A stretch of DNA of 64,000 bases from Chryseobacterium cucumeris. GTDB taxonomy: Bacteria > Bacteroidota > Bacteroidia > Flavobacteriales > Weeksellaceae. The DNA is taken from NCBI RefSeq assembly GCF_016775705.1, contig NZ_CP068760.1, forward strand, positions 4,588,001-4,652,000, given 5' to 3'. Position numbers and translations under genes: made by a program. This document shows positions 26,177 to 33,993 of the stretch, one piece after another (the stretch's first letter is position 1; each line of letters opens with the position of its first letter). Below the pieces are notes generated by a model. It did not search any database, had not been told where the DNA came from, and worked only from the letters and a program-made list of their open reading frames with translations.

Positions 26177-27715
26177 TTATTTTGTTTCACTTACTCTTAA
26201 AATATCTCCGAATACTCCTCTTGCGGTTACCTTTGCACCAGCTCCGGCTCCCATAATCACGATTGGATTTTCTCCATAGCTTTCTGTGTAGATTTCAAAG
26301 ATGGAGTCTGAACCTTTCAGTTGTCCCAATGCTGAAGTTGCAGGAACAGAAACCAGTTTTACATCCAGTTCACCTTTATCTTTCTGTAAATCTCCGTGCA
26401 GATCACCTACATATCTCAATACATGTCCAGGTTCCTGGTTTTCTTTTATTTTCTGGTATTCTTCGTCAAGCTCCTCTAGTCTTGAAAGGAATTCTGATTT
26501 TGAAACTTCAAGTAAATTTTCAGGAACCAGATTTTGAATGCTGATATCATCAAATTCATTGATTAAGTCTAATTCTCTTGCCAGAATCAATAATTTTCTT
26601 GCTACATCGTTTCCTGAAAGGTCTTCTCTTGGATCAGGTTCGGTGTATCCTTTTTCCAAAGCTTCATTGATGATGGTTGAAAATTTATCATCTCTTAAAG
26701 AAAAATTGTTGAAAACATAGCTCAGTGTTCCTGAGAATACGCCTTTAATTCTTGTGATATTTTCTCCTGAAAGGTGTAGTAACTTGATGGTATCAATTAA
26801 CGGTAATCCTGCTCCTACATTGGTTTCATACAAATACCGTCTGTTGTTTTTATTCAACGTATATCTTAGTTTTCTGTATTCTTCAATCGGAAGGGTATTG
26901 AAAATTTTGTTGGAAGAAACCAGATCAAACCCGTTTTCTGCCAAAGCGTGATAGTTTTTAACAAAATCCTTGCTTGCAGTGTTATCCACAACAATCAGGT
27001 TCTCCAGTTGATTTTCATTAGAGAAATTAATCAGTTCTTCCACGTTTGACGGATGCTCTGCTGTTAAAACCTCATCATTCCAATGGGCATCAAATCCTTT
27101 TTTGTTGAAGGCAATTTTCTTTGAATTGGCTACCGCAACTACTTTAAGGTCTATTTTTTTACGTTTTTTAATTTCTTCTGCAGATTCAAGTACCTGTTCT
27201 ATCAAGGTTTTTCCTACATTTCCATGGCCAATAATGGCCAGATGAACGGTTTTCGGTTTTTTGAAAATTTCAGATTCTATGATGTTTCTTGTTTTTTCAT
27301 CCTGTGAAGACGTCACTACGATATTGACTCTGTTTTCTCCTGCTACCTGGTTCAAAAGCAATGGAAAAACATTATTTCTTGCCAGCTCAGCAAAGACTTT
27401 ATTAAAATCTTCTGCTACAAAACCAATGACAGAAACATTATTGATACTATAGATCTGGGAAACTTTTCCTGACTTTCTTTCTGCTTCAAATTCATCGATA
27501 AGACAAGCCACTGCCTTCTCTGCATCATTTTCATGAACCAGGATAGAAATTCCGTTTTCTACGGCCTGCTGAGAGATTACTCCTACACTGATACGCGCCA
27601 AAGTAAGCGCTTTAAAAATTCGTCCGTCAATCCCGATTTCTCCCAGGAAATCTTCTCCTTCAAATTTAACGATTGATCTGTTCTTCAAAAATTTTATTTC
27701 GTTAGCATTTTTCAT
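26177..27715 (-). CDS. Homoserine dehydrogenase with N-terminal ACT region
   Basis: 512 residues. Residues ~10-150 carry two ACT-like modules (GIDGRIFKALTLARISVGVI, then VSVIGFVAEDFNKVFAELAR), as in the regulatory part of bifunctional aspartokinase-homoserine dehydrogenase, but the kinase domain itself is absent. Residues 158-512 are the dehydrogenase: NAD-binding GHGNVG (163-168), the catalytic region NVGAGLPLIDTIKLL, GVFSGTLSYVFNNF and EALEKGYTEPDPREDLSGND. It reduces aspartate semialdehyde to homoserine. It looks like a ThrA/MetL that lost its kinase. The gene starts 5 nt after metX stops. Confidence 0.93.
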   Translation of the reverse strand: MKNANEIKFLKNRSIVKFEGEDFLGEIGIDGRIFKALTLARISVGVISQQAVENGISILVHENDAEKAVACLIDEFEAERKSGKVSQIYSINNVSVIGFVAEDFNKVFAELARNNVFPLLLNQVAGENRVNIVVTSSQDEKTRNIIESEIFKKPKTVHLAIIGHGNVGKTLIEQVLESAEEIKKRKKIDLKVVAVANSKKIAFNKKGFDAHWNDEVLTAEHPSNVEELINFSNENQLENLIVVDNTASKDFVKNYHALAENGFDLVSSNKIFNTLPIEEYRKLRYTLNKNNRRYLYETNVGAGLPLIDTIKLLHLSGENITRIKGVFSGTLSYVFNNFSLRDDKFSTIINEALEKGYTEPDPREDLSGNDVARKLLILARELDLINEFDDISIQNLVPENLLEVSKSEFLSRLEELDEEYQKIKENQEPGHVLRYVGDLHGDLQKDKGELDVKLVSVPATSALGQLKGSDSIFEIYTESYGENPIVIMGAGAGAKVTARGVFGDILRVSETK

Positions 27716-27720
27716 TACTT

Positions 27721-28659
27721 CTATAAAATGTTTTTAATGATATTATTTAATTGTTGATATTCCATTAGGAAGGCATCATGCCCGTGTATAGATTGGATCT
27801 CGTGATAAGAAACATCTTTATTTTTCTCTTTTAAGTTTTCAAAACACATTCGGATTTCAGAAGCCGGGAAAAATAAATCTGTATCTACGGAGATCATGTG
27901 CATTCGTGCCTGTATGTTCTCCAGTGCTGTATCAGCAGCATTTATATTCATCAAGAGATGATTCATCAATTTGTAAGCTTTTAAACTAAATCTTTCGTTT
28001 AGTGCATTACCATGATAAACCAGCCAGTCTTCTGATTCCAGGCGTTGTTTGTCCTGATTATATTGGTTTTGAAATCTGTCATTGAGCGACTGCGGTGTTC
28101 TGTAGCACAACATGGCATGAATTCTTGCTTTCTGTAATGGTTCTTCCTTATCATTTAATAAAAATTTCTGAACCAGACACTGTGCATGAAGCCAGTCGTG
28201 TGTTCTGTAATCGCAGGCAATAGGAATAAAAATCTCAGCAAGATCCGGCTGCTGGGCAAGCATTTCCCAGGCAATACCTCCTCCCAGAGAGCCTCCTATA
28301 ATGGCATATAAATTTTTGATCTGTAAAACTTCAAGTCCTTTCAGAAATATCGCAGCGATATCTGAAGGAGTAAAGTCTTCATAATCTTCAATTAAAAAAT
28401 CGTCGTATCCGTTTCCTGGTATATTGAAGCACAGAACGGTATATTGATCGGTATCAACAATCTGATTTTTTCCCACCAGCTGTTTCCACCAGCCTTTTTC
28501 TCCGGATACGTTTGAATTTCCGGTAAGAGCATGATTGATTAAGACAACAGGGGCTGTAAACAGATCTTTCCCAAAAAGCTGATAGCTTAATGAGATATGG
28601 TATTCCTTTTGGGAATGAGTTTGATACGTAAGATTAATATAGTTTAGTTCTGTTTTCAA
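27721..28659 (-). CDS. metX: Homoserine O-acyltransferase-like alpha/beta hydrolase
   Basis: 312 residues, shorter than the usual ~370-380 of MetX. VVLINHALTGNSNV and the nucleophile elbow GGSLGGGIAWE (Ser124) mark the fold; the acid VDTDLFFP and the base SIHGHDAFLMEY complete the triad. It would acylate homoserine, giving MetZ its substrate, which fits the operon. The reduced length falls in the lid region, and the acyl donor (acetyl or succinyl) cannot be read from the sequence. It is the first gene after the SAM riboswitch, 62 nt downstream. Confidence 0.88.
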   Translation of the reverse strand: MKTELNYINLTYQTHSQKEYHISLSYQLFGKDLFTAPVVLINHALTGNSNVSGEKGWWKQLVGKNQIVDTDQYTVLCFNIPGNGYDDFLIEDYEDFTPSDIAAIFLKGLEVLQIKNLYAIIGGSLGGGIAWEMLAQQPDLAEIFIPIACDYRTHDWLHAQCLVQKFLLNDKEEPLQKARIHAMLCYRTPQSLNDRFQNQYNQDKQRLESEDWLVYHGNALNERFSLKAYKLMNHLLMNINAADTALENIQARMHMISVDTDLFFPASEIRMCFENLKEKNKDVSYHEIQSIHGHDAFLMEYQQLNNIIKNIL

Positions 28660-28721
28660 TTCTATTAAATTTTAATACAATTGAAAATGCCACAGGAAAT
28701 GGCTGAAAAGAACTTCAGTAA

Positions 28722-28825
28722 GTTATCTGTCCAAAATTATTTTGGTAGAACGTAGCACCTTCTTTACTTGCGCAAAGGGTTGCTAAGGTTTCATAGGGTC
28801 TAATCCCTCAACCTTTCTTGATAAC
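28722..28825 (-). ncRNA. SAM-I (S-box) riboswitch
   Basis: On the minus strand the leader shows the S-box core: P1 closed by GTTATC/GATAAC, then AAGAAAGGTTGAGGGA, TTAGACCCTATGAAACCTTA, GCAACC and the P3 strand AAGGTGCTACGTTCTACC, ending in GACAGATAAC. The spacing and the conserved AUGAAACC...GCAACC blocks match SAM-I. It precedes metX by 62 nt. No strong intrinsic terminator hairpin follows, only weak stems such as CTGAA/TTCAG, so control may act on translation or through a hidden structure. It presumably senses S-adenosylmethionine and shuts off the whole met operon, including the desaturase. Confidence 0.95.
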
Positions 28826-28854
28826 ATTTTCAATATTTGAATGAACGAATGGTG

Positions 28855-28884
28855 CAAAGGTAGTTCTTTTCTTTTAATTTCAAA
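28855..28884 (-). promoter_or_regulatory. Promoter of the met operon (-33 TTTG, -7 TACCTTTG)
   Basis: On the minus strand TTTG (28881-28884) and TACCTTTG (28855-28862) are separated by 18 nt, the standard Bacteroidota spacing. Transcription would begin about 25 nt before the riboswitch. Confidence 0.75.
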
Positions 28885-29015
28885 AAAAAATTATTTTAAT
28901 ATTTAAAAAAGCCCTTAAATACAAGTATTCCAAGAGTATATTAATAATTATTCAGATGAAAAAAATTGGAATTACTTCTCAAAAAAACTAACTTCGTATG
29001 GAAAAGTGATGAGAT

Positions 29016-31631
29016 ATGACCGCCGAAAAAGATAGATTACAAGATACCAAATGGAAAAACTGGGGACCTTATGTAAGCAACCGGCAGTGGGGAAATGTAC
29101 GCGAAGATTATAGCCCGAACGGGAATGCCTGGAATTTTACCAACCATAATAATGCAGAAAGCTATGCCTACCGTTGGGGTGAAGAAGGTATTGCCGGAAT
29201 TTCTGATGTAAAGCAGCTTTTATGTTTTGCTTTTTCGTTCTGGAACAAGAAAGACAAAATGGTAAAGGAACGATTCTTTGGTTTGAGCAATCCTCAGGGT
29301 AATCATGGGGAAGACATCAAAGAAATCTTTTATTATCTGGATAATACACCTACTCATAGTTATATGAAAATGGTTTATAAATATCCCATCAATGAATTTC
29401 CTTACGATGAACTTGTTGCAGAAAACGGAAGACGCAGTAAAAAGGAACCGGAATATGAAATTTTCGATACCGGAATTTTCGATAATGATGAATATTTTGA
29501 TATTTTCATTGAATATTGCAAGGCCGATCACAATGATATTCTTGCCAGAGTAACGGTCTGTAACCGAAGTCAGCATGAAGCACCTATTCTGGTAGCGCCT
29601 ACTGTATGGTTCAGAAACAACTGGAAATGGGGATACAACACCTATAAGGCAGAGCTTAATGCTTCTCATGACGGAAGTATCAATATTGGACACGACAGTA
29701 TCTCCATTAAAAAACTTTATTCCCGAAATACCAATGCACAAAGCGTATTTTGTGATAATGAAACCAATACTTCTAAGCTTTACGGAGCTCCTGCAGGTGA
29801 AAATACATATTTCAAAGATGGCATCAATCATTTTATTACCCACCAGGCAAATACGATTAATCCCGCAAAGAAAGGGACAAAAGCTTCTTTCCTGATCGAT
29901 GAGCTTATCGGAGCCGGAGAATCAAAGGTTTTTGATTTCAGATTATGTCCTGAGGAAAATGATAATCCTTTTGAAAACTTTGATGAAATTTTCAATACCC
30001 GGCAGGCTGAAGCTGAAGAGTTTTATCAGGAAATTCAGAATGATACCGTTAACGAAGATGAGAGAAATGTACAGAGACAGGCTTTTGCAGGACTTCTCTG
30101 GAATAAGCAGTTCTATCATTATAATATCGGAAAATGGCTGAAAGGTGATCCCAACTTTGAAGCCCCAAGAAATTTCAATGAATATGTAAGAAATACGGAA
30201 TGGAATCATCTCCATAATAAGGATATTATTTCTATGCCCGATAAATGGGAATATCCATGGTATGCCACATGGGATCTGGCGTTTCATTGTGTTCCTTTTT
30301 CCATCATTGATGCGGAATTTGCCAAGGGACAGCTTTTACTTCTTACTAAGGAATGGTACATGCATCCCAATGGACAGCTTCCTGCCTATGAGTGGAATAT
30401 GAGTGATGTGAATCCGCCGGTACACGCATGGTCTTGTTTCCGTGTTTTTAAAATTGATGAAAAAAATAACGGAAAACCGGATTTATTATTTTTAGAGAAA
30501 GTTTTCCAGAAACTGCTTCTTAATTTCACCTGGTGGGTGAACCGAAAGGATAAAAACGGAAAAAATATCTTTGGTGGAGGGTTTCTTGGTCTTGATAATA
30601 TCGGAGCTTTTGACCGGAATATGGAACTAAAGGACGGACAGCATCTTGAACAGGCAGACGGAACCAGCTGGATGGCCATGTATGCATTGAATATGATGCG
30701 TATTGCAATGGAGCTTGCCCAGTATTATCAGGTATATGAAGATATGGCCATCAAGTTTTTTGAACATTATCTTTATATCGCTGAGGCTATGGAAAATCTT
30801 GGTGAAGGCACAAAAGGGCTTTGGAATGAAGAAGACGGATTTTTCTATGATGTATTGCAGCTTGGAAACGGAGACAGTGTTTCTTTGAGGTTAAGAAGTA
30901 TTGTTGGTTTGATTCCTATGTTTGCTGTTGAAATTGTAGACCATCGCTTACTGGAAAAGATGCCGAATTTCAGGACCCGAATGGAGTGGATCTTAAAAAA
31001 TAAACCGGAGCTTACCAAACTCGTTTCCCATTGGGACGAGGAAGGACACGGACGAAAACACCTTATGAGCATACTTCGTAAAAACAGACTGACAAAAGTT
31101 CTGACCAGAATGCTTGATGAAAATGAGTTCCTGAGTTCTTACGGAATACGTGCTATGTCTAAGGTATACGAAGAAAATCCGTTTGTATTCTCTGTACATG
31201 GGTCTGAAAATATGGTATACTATACGCCTGCAGAAAGTGACAGCAGAATGTTTGGCGGAAATAGCAACTGGCGCGGCCCCATCTGGTTTCCTATCAATTT
31301 CCTGATTGTTGAAAGCCTGCAGCGCTTCCATTATTATTATGGAAACAGTCTGAAAGTAGAATTCCCAACGGGAAGCGGTGATAAAAGAAACCTGGATGAA
31401 GTAGCCCAGAATATCAGCAAAAGACTCTGCTCAATATTTTTAAAGGATGAACATGGCCAAAGGGCGTTCAACGGAGGCAATCCCAAGTTCAATTATGATG
31501 AACACTTCAGAGATTATATTACGTTCTTTGAATATTTCCATGGTGATAACGGCCGTGGTGTGGGTGCTTCCCATCAAACAGGATGGACTGCTACTGTAGC
31601 GAAACTGATAAAGCCAAGACTCACCTTTTAA
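29016..31631 (+). CDS. GH63/MGH1-type glucosidase
   Basis: 871 residues. The start (DTKWKNWGPYVSNRQWGNVR) and the (alpha/alpha)6 barrel signatures KWEYPWYATWDLAFHCVPF, NPPVHAWSCFRVF, GGGFLGLDNIGAFDRN and GNSNWRGPIWFPINFLIVE match the GH63-related glucosidases of the MGH1 clade. It releases glucose or mannosyl-glycerate-type units by inversion. No signal peptide is present, so it acts in the cytoplasm, probably on an internal oligosaccharide. It is divergent from the met operon, and a shared terminator with osmC follows. Confidence 0.92.
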   Translation: MTAEKDRLQDTKWKNWGPYVSNRQWGNVREDYSPNGNAWNFTNHNNAESYAYRWGEEGIAGISDVKQLLCFAFSFWNKKDKMVKERFFGLSNPQGNHGEDIKEIFYYLDNTPTHSYMKMVYKYPINEFPYDELVAENGRRSKKEPEYEIFDTGIFDNDEYFDIFIEYCKADHNDILARVTVCNRSQHEAPILVAPTVWFRNNWKWGYNTYKAELNASHDGSINIGHDSISIKKLYSRNTNAQSVFCDNETNTSKLYGAPAGENTYFKDGINHFITHQANTINPAKKGTKASFLIDELIGAGESKVFDFRLCPEENDNPFENFDEIFNTRQAEAEEFYQEIQNDTVNEDERNVQRQAFAGLLWNKQFYHYNIGKWLKGDPNFEAPRNFNEYVRNTEWNHLHNKDIISMPDKWEYPWYATWDLAFHCVPFSIIDAEFAKGQLLLLTKEWYMHPNGQLPAYEWNMSDVNPPVHAWSCFRVFKIDEKNNGKPDLLFLEKVFQKLLLNFTWWVNRKDKNGKNIFGGGFLGLDNIGAFDRNMELKDGQHLEQADGTSWMAMYALNMMRIAMELAQYYQVYEDMAIKFFEHYLYIAEAMENLGEGTKGLWNEEDGFFYDVLQLGNGDSVSLRLRSIVGLIPMFAVEIVDHRLLEKMPNFRTRMEWILKNKPELTKLVSHWDEEGHGRKHLMSILRKNRLTKVLTRMLDENEFLSSYGIRAMSKVYEENPFVFSVHGSENMVYYTPAESDSRMFGGNSNWRGPIWFPINFLIVESLQRFHYYYGNSLKVEFPTGSGDKRNLDEVAQNISKRLCSIFLKDEHGQRAFNGGNPKFNYDEHFRDYITFFEYFHGDNGRGVGASHQTGWTATVAKLIKPRLTF

Positions 31632-31666
31632 TAAGCAATGAGTAATTGGTAATGAGTAATAATAAA
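31632..31666. repeat. Heptamer array directly after the glucosidase stop (TNAGTAA)
   Basis: The array begins on the base after the stop codon: TAAGCAA, TGAGTAA and two or three more 7-nt units in register. It is the inverted counterpart of the array at 32128-32148. Confidence 0.75.
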
Positions 31667-31690
31667 AGCCGGATGAAACATCCGGCTTTT
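31664..31690. terminator. Bidirectional terminator between the glucosidase and osmC
   Basis: AAAAGCCGGATG (31664-31675) pairs with CATCCGGCTTTT (31679-31690) around AAA, with T-rich sequence on either strand, so it can end both convergent transcripts. Confidence 0.9.
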
Positions 31691-31708
31691 GTTATTTTAT
31701 ATAAGAGA

Positions 31709-32128
31709 TTAAATTTTTTCTCCGTTCACATAGACTTCGTATCCGATTTCTACATTCGGTTCTAACGTTTTTGATACAGAGCAGTATTTTTCAAAAGAAA
31801 GTTCTGCAGCCTTTAATGCTTTTTTAGGATCAATTTCTCCTTCCAGAAGGAATTTTACGTTAATCGATTTAAATGGTTTTGCATCTTCTACCTGTACTCT
31901 TTCTCCTTCTACCTCTGCCTGAAAGCTTCTGATCTCCTGACGCTGCTTCTTTAAAATAGAAACTACATCAATTCCGCTGCAGCCTGCCACAGCCATCAGT
32001 ACACTTTCCATTGGAGAAACTCCTTTAGCTCCCGGCTGGGAAGTATTATCCAAAAGAATAGAATTTCCCTGAGCATTGGTACATTCAAATAAAAAATCGT
32101 CGTTTATTCTGTTAAGTGTAATTTTCAT
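31709..32128 (-). CDS. OsmC family peroxiredoxin-like protein
   Basis: 139 residues. The OsmC fold is shown by the active-site segment PMESVLMAVAGCSGIDVVSI with the first cysteine, and by KAAELSFEKYCSVSKTLEPN with the second. OsmC proteins reduce organic peroxides. The gene is oriented opposite to the glucosidase and lies between two inverted heptamer arrays, the left one after the glucosidase stop and the right one directly adjoining its own start codon. Confidence 0.92.
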   Translation of the reverse strand: MKITLNRINDDFLFECTNAQGNSILLDNTSQPGAKGVSPMESVLMAVAGCSGIDVVSILKKQRQEIRSFQAEVEGERVQVEDAKPFKSINVKFLLEGEIDPKKALKAAELSFEKYCSVSKTLEPNVEIGYEVYVNGEKI

Positions 32129-32148
32129 TGCTTATTGCTTATTGCTTC
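32128..32148. repeat. Heptamer array adjoining the osmC start (TTGCTTA)
   Basis: Three units TTGCTTA, TTGCTTA, TTGCTTC, the first overlapping the osmC ATG by one base. Its reverse complement TAAGCAA equals the first unit of the array at 31632. It ends 7 nt from the DUF58 stop. Confidence 0.7.
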
Positions 32149-32155
32149 TACAAAG

Positions 32156-33478
32156 TTATAAAATTCCTCTCGCTTTTATCTCCAGATATTTATTGATAAC
32201 ATCGATATTCAAATTTTCAGGAAGTGTATAAACAGTATAAATTCCGTATTTACGGAGTTCCTGGATGATCAGTTTCTTTTCAAACTCAAATTTTTCAGCA
32301 ATGATCTCGTCATAAATTTCCTGCATACTTTCAGGATTTTTGTTGATCAGCGTCTGCAGTTCAGAATTTTTAAAGAATACTACTACCAGCAAATGGTTCT
32401 TAGCAATTCCCCTAAGATATTTCAGCTGCCGGTTTAGTCCGTCTAACGTCTCAAAATTGGTAAAAAGCAGAATTAAACTTCTTTGGTTGATGGAATATTT
32501 TACATCCTGATACAAACGGTTGAAATCACTTTCGAAGAAATCTGTTTTGATATTATAAAGAGCTTCAGAGATTTTCTTCAACTGTCCGGATTTATTATCG
32601 GCAGCAATTTTATTTTCAGCTTTCTTGGAAAAAGTCATCATTCCCGCTCTGTCTCCTTTTCTCAAAATAATATGAGACAGCGCCATGGTTGCATTGATGG
32701 AATAATCCAGCAAGCTTAATTCGTTGAAAGGCATTTTCATGGTTCGTCCTTTATCAATCAGCATAAAAATACGCTGTGATTTCTCATCCTGAAACTGATT
32801 AACCATTAAACGATTTGTTTTCGAAGTTGCTTTCCAGTTGATCGTTCTGATATCATCTCCTGGTACATATTCTTTGATCTGCTCAAATTCCATGGTATGT
32901 CCCAGCTTTCTGACTTTCTTGATTCCGCCTAATAAAAATTCACTCTGAATAGCCATCAGTTCATATTTTCTTAGATGAATAAAAGAGGGATAGGCAGGAA
33001 GCATAGCATCTTTCTGGAAAATAAATCTTTTTGAAATCAGTCCTATTGGTGATGATGCGTACACATTCAATCCTCCGAAATGATATTCTCCCCTTTCTTT
33101 AGGCTCTAATGTGTATTGAAAAAATGTATTTGCTCCGGAAGTGATCTGTTTTTTGATCAGAAAATCTCTTTTCTGAAACTGAAACGGGATTTCATCAATA
33201 ATTTTAGTGGCTATGGTAAAGTTGTAATTATTCTTGATGTCAATTTTTACAAAATTCTCATCTCCGTTAGACAGTTTTTCCGGCAGAATTCTTTGAACCT
33301 GCAATGCATTCTTTTGGTTGAAAAGCAACAGAAAATCTACCATTGCTGCCAAAAAACAAATCAGGAGTGCGATATGGGCTACCCACATCAGCACCGGAAA
33401 GAAAAATGCAAGGACATACAGAATCCCCACTCCGATGAGTGTAAAAAAGAAACGTGTATTGATGTATAAGTTTTTCAT
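32156..33478 (-). CDS. DUF58 domain-containing protein
   Basis: 440 residues. Two membrane helices at the N-terminus (TLIGVGILYVLAFFFPVLMW) precede the DUF58 region: YVPGDDIRTINWKATSKTNR is the hallmark (DxRxIxW), and the C-terminal part resembles a von Willebrand A fold (RIFMLIDKGRTM, then SLILLFTNFETL). It normally works with a MoxR AAA+ ATPase in assembly or metal insertion of envelope proteins. Here MoxR is the next gene upstream but is separated by an IVP element. Confidence 0.93.
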   Translation of the reverse strand: MKNLYINTRFFFTLIGVGILYVLAFFFPVLMWVAHIALLICFLAAMVDFLLLFNQKNALQVQRILPEKLSNGDENFVKIDIKNNYNFTIATKIIDEIPFQFQKRDFLIKKQITSGANTFFQYTLEPKERGEYHFGGLNVYASSPIGLISKRFIFQKDAMLPAYPSFIHLRKYELMAIQSEFLLGGIKKVRKLGHTMEFEQIKEYVPGDDIRTINWKATSKTNRLMVNQFQDEKSQRIFMLIDKGRTMKMPFNELSLLDYSINATMALSHIILRKGDRAGMMTFSKKAENKIAADNKSGQLKKISEALYNIKTDFFESDFNRLYQDVKYSINQRSLILLFTNFETLDGLNRQLKYLRGIAKNHLLVVVFFKNSELQTLINKNPESMQEIYDEIIAEKFEFEKKLIIQELRKYGIYTVYTLPENLNIDVINKYLEIKARGIL

Positions 33479-33482
33479 TGGT

Positions 33483-33531
33483 TAGGTGGCAGGTTGCAGA
33501 TTATAGGTTGCAGGTTACAGGTTTTGAGGAT
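33483..33531. repeat. Heptamer array, right-hand end of IVP element 1 (CAGGTTN)
   Basis: Seven consecutive 7-nt units: TAGGTGG, CAGGTTG and five more, six with AG[GA]T. It lies 5 nt upstream of the DUF58 start. In the direction of the IVP gene it reads (AACCTNN)n downstream. Confidence 0.9.
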
Positions 33532-33563
33532 TATGTGAACGCACCATAGGTCTTACAGTTGTA

Positions 33564-33914
33564 TTATTGTAATGAGTTAATGAGTCCGTTCAACATTTTG
33601 GATATTTCTATAATCTTTTCATTTAATTTTAAATGCTCATTTTCATTTAAAAATTTGAGATTTTTTGAAATAATTAATTGTGTTTCTACTTCCGCACAAC
33701 TGCCTCTTGATATTTTTAAAAATTGCGAGTAATCAGGTTTGCTTCTCCTGGAGTTTCCCTCTGCAATATTGGAGGGTATAGAAACAGCAGCCCTTCTGAT
33801 TTGTGATGTCAAGCCATAAATCTCATCCTTAGGAAAAGCTTCTGTAGTTCTGTAGATTTCAGTAACAAAATCAATAGATCTCTGCCAGACTAAAAGTTCT
33901 TTAAAATTTGCCAT
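33564..33914 (-). CDS. Four-helix-bundle protein (S23 intervening-sequence type), copy 1
   Basis: 116 residues of the 23S rRNA-IVP/S23 family, a four-helix bundle also used by Avd of diversity-generating retroelements. Signatures: ELLVWQRSIDFVTEIYRTT, YGLTSQIRRAAVSIPSNIAE, NSRRSKPDYSQFLKISRGSC. Though named for 23S rRNA insertions, most members are found, as here, far from rRNA genes and have no known job; the positive face (RR, KxR) suggests nucleic-acid binding. Copy 2 at 49438-49800 has the same motifs. The gene stands between inverted heptamer arrays inside the MoxR cluster. Confidence 0.92.
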   Translation of the reverse strand: MANFKELLVWQRSIDFVTEIYRTTEAFPKDEIYGLTSQIRRAAVSIPSNIAEGNSRRSKPDYSQFLKISRGSCAEVETQLIISKNLKFLNENEHLKLNEKIIEISKMLNGLINSLQ

Positions 33915-33943
33915 ACATAATAATTTTGTAAATATTTAAACAT

Positions 33944-33992
33944 TCACTCACAATCAACTGCTACCGGCTACCTACCATCTACTACCTATTGT
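33944..33992. repeat. Heptamer array, left-hand end of IVP element 1 (CNNCTAC)
   Basis: Seven units in register including CTGCTAC and CGGCTAC. It runs up to the base pair before the moxR stop codon. In the IVP direction it reads (NNTAGGT)-like, inverted relative to the array downstream of the gene. Confidence 0.85.
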
Positions 33993-33993
33993 T

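Larger units (their letters stand above)
33483..33992 (-). mobile_element. Candidate IVP element 1 (inverted heptamer arrays around a four-helix-bundle gene)
   Basis: A 510-bp block made of a heptamer array, the S23/IVP gene and an inverse heptamer array. It fills the gap between the moxR stop (33994-33996) and the DUF58 start (33478) almost exactly. MoxR and DUF58 genes are usually adjacent in this cluster, which supports insertion. The mobile nature is inferred from structure and from a second similar block at 49401-49820; no target duplication was identified. Confidence 0.45.

Noticed and set aside
29220-29843. 207-residue minus-strand ORF
   Set aside because: Antisense shadow of the GH63 glucosidase gene, with no domain of its own.
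33564-33914. 23S rRNA intervening sequence near an rRNA operon
   Set aside because: The protein family matches, but no rRNA sequence is near either copy.
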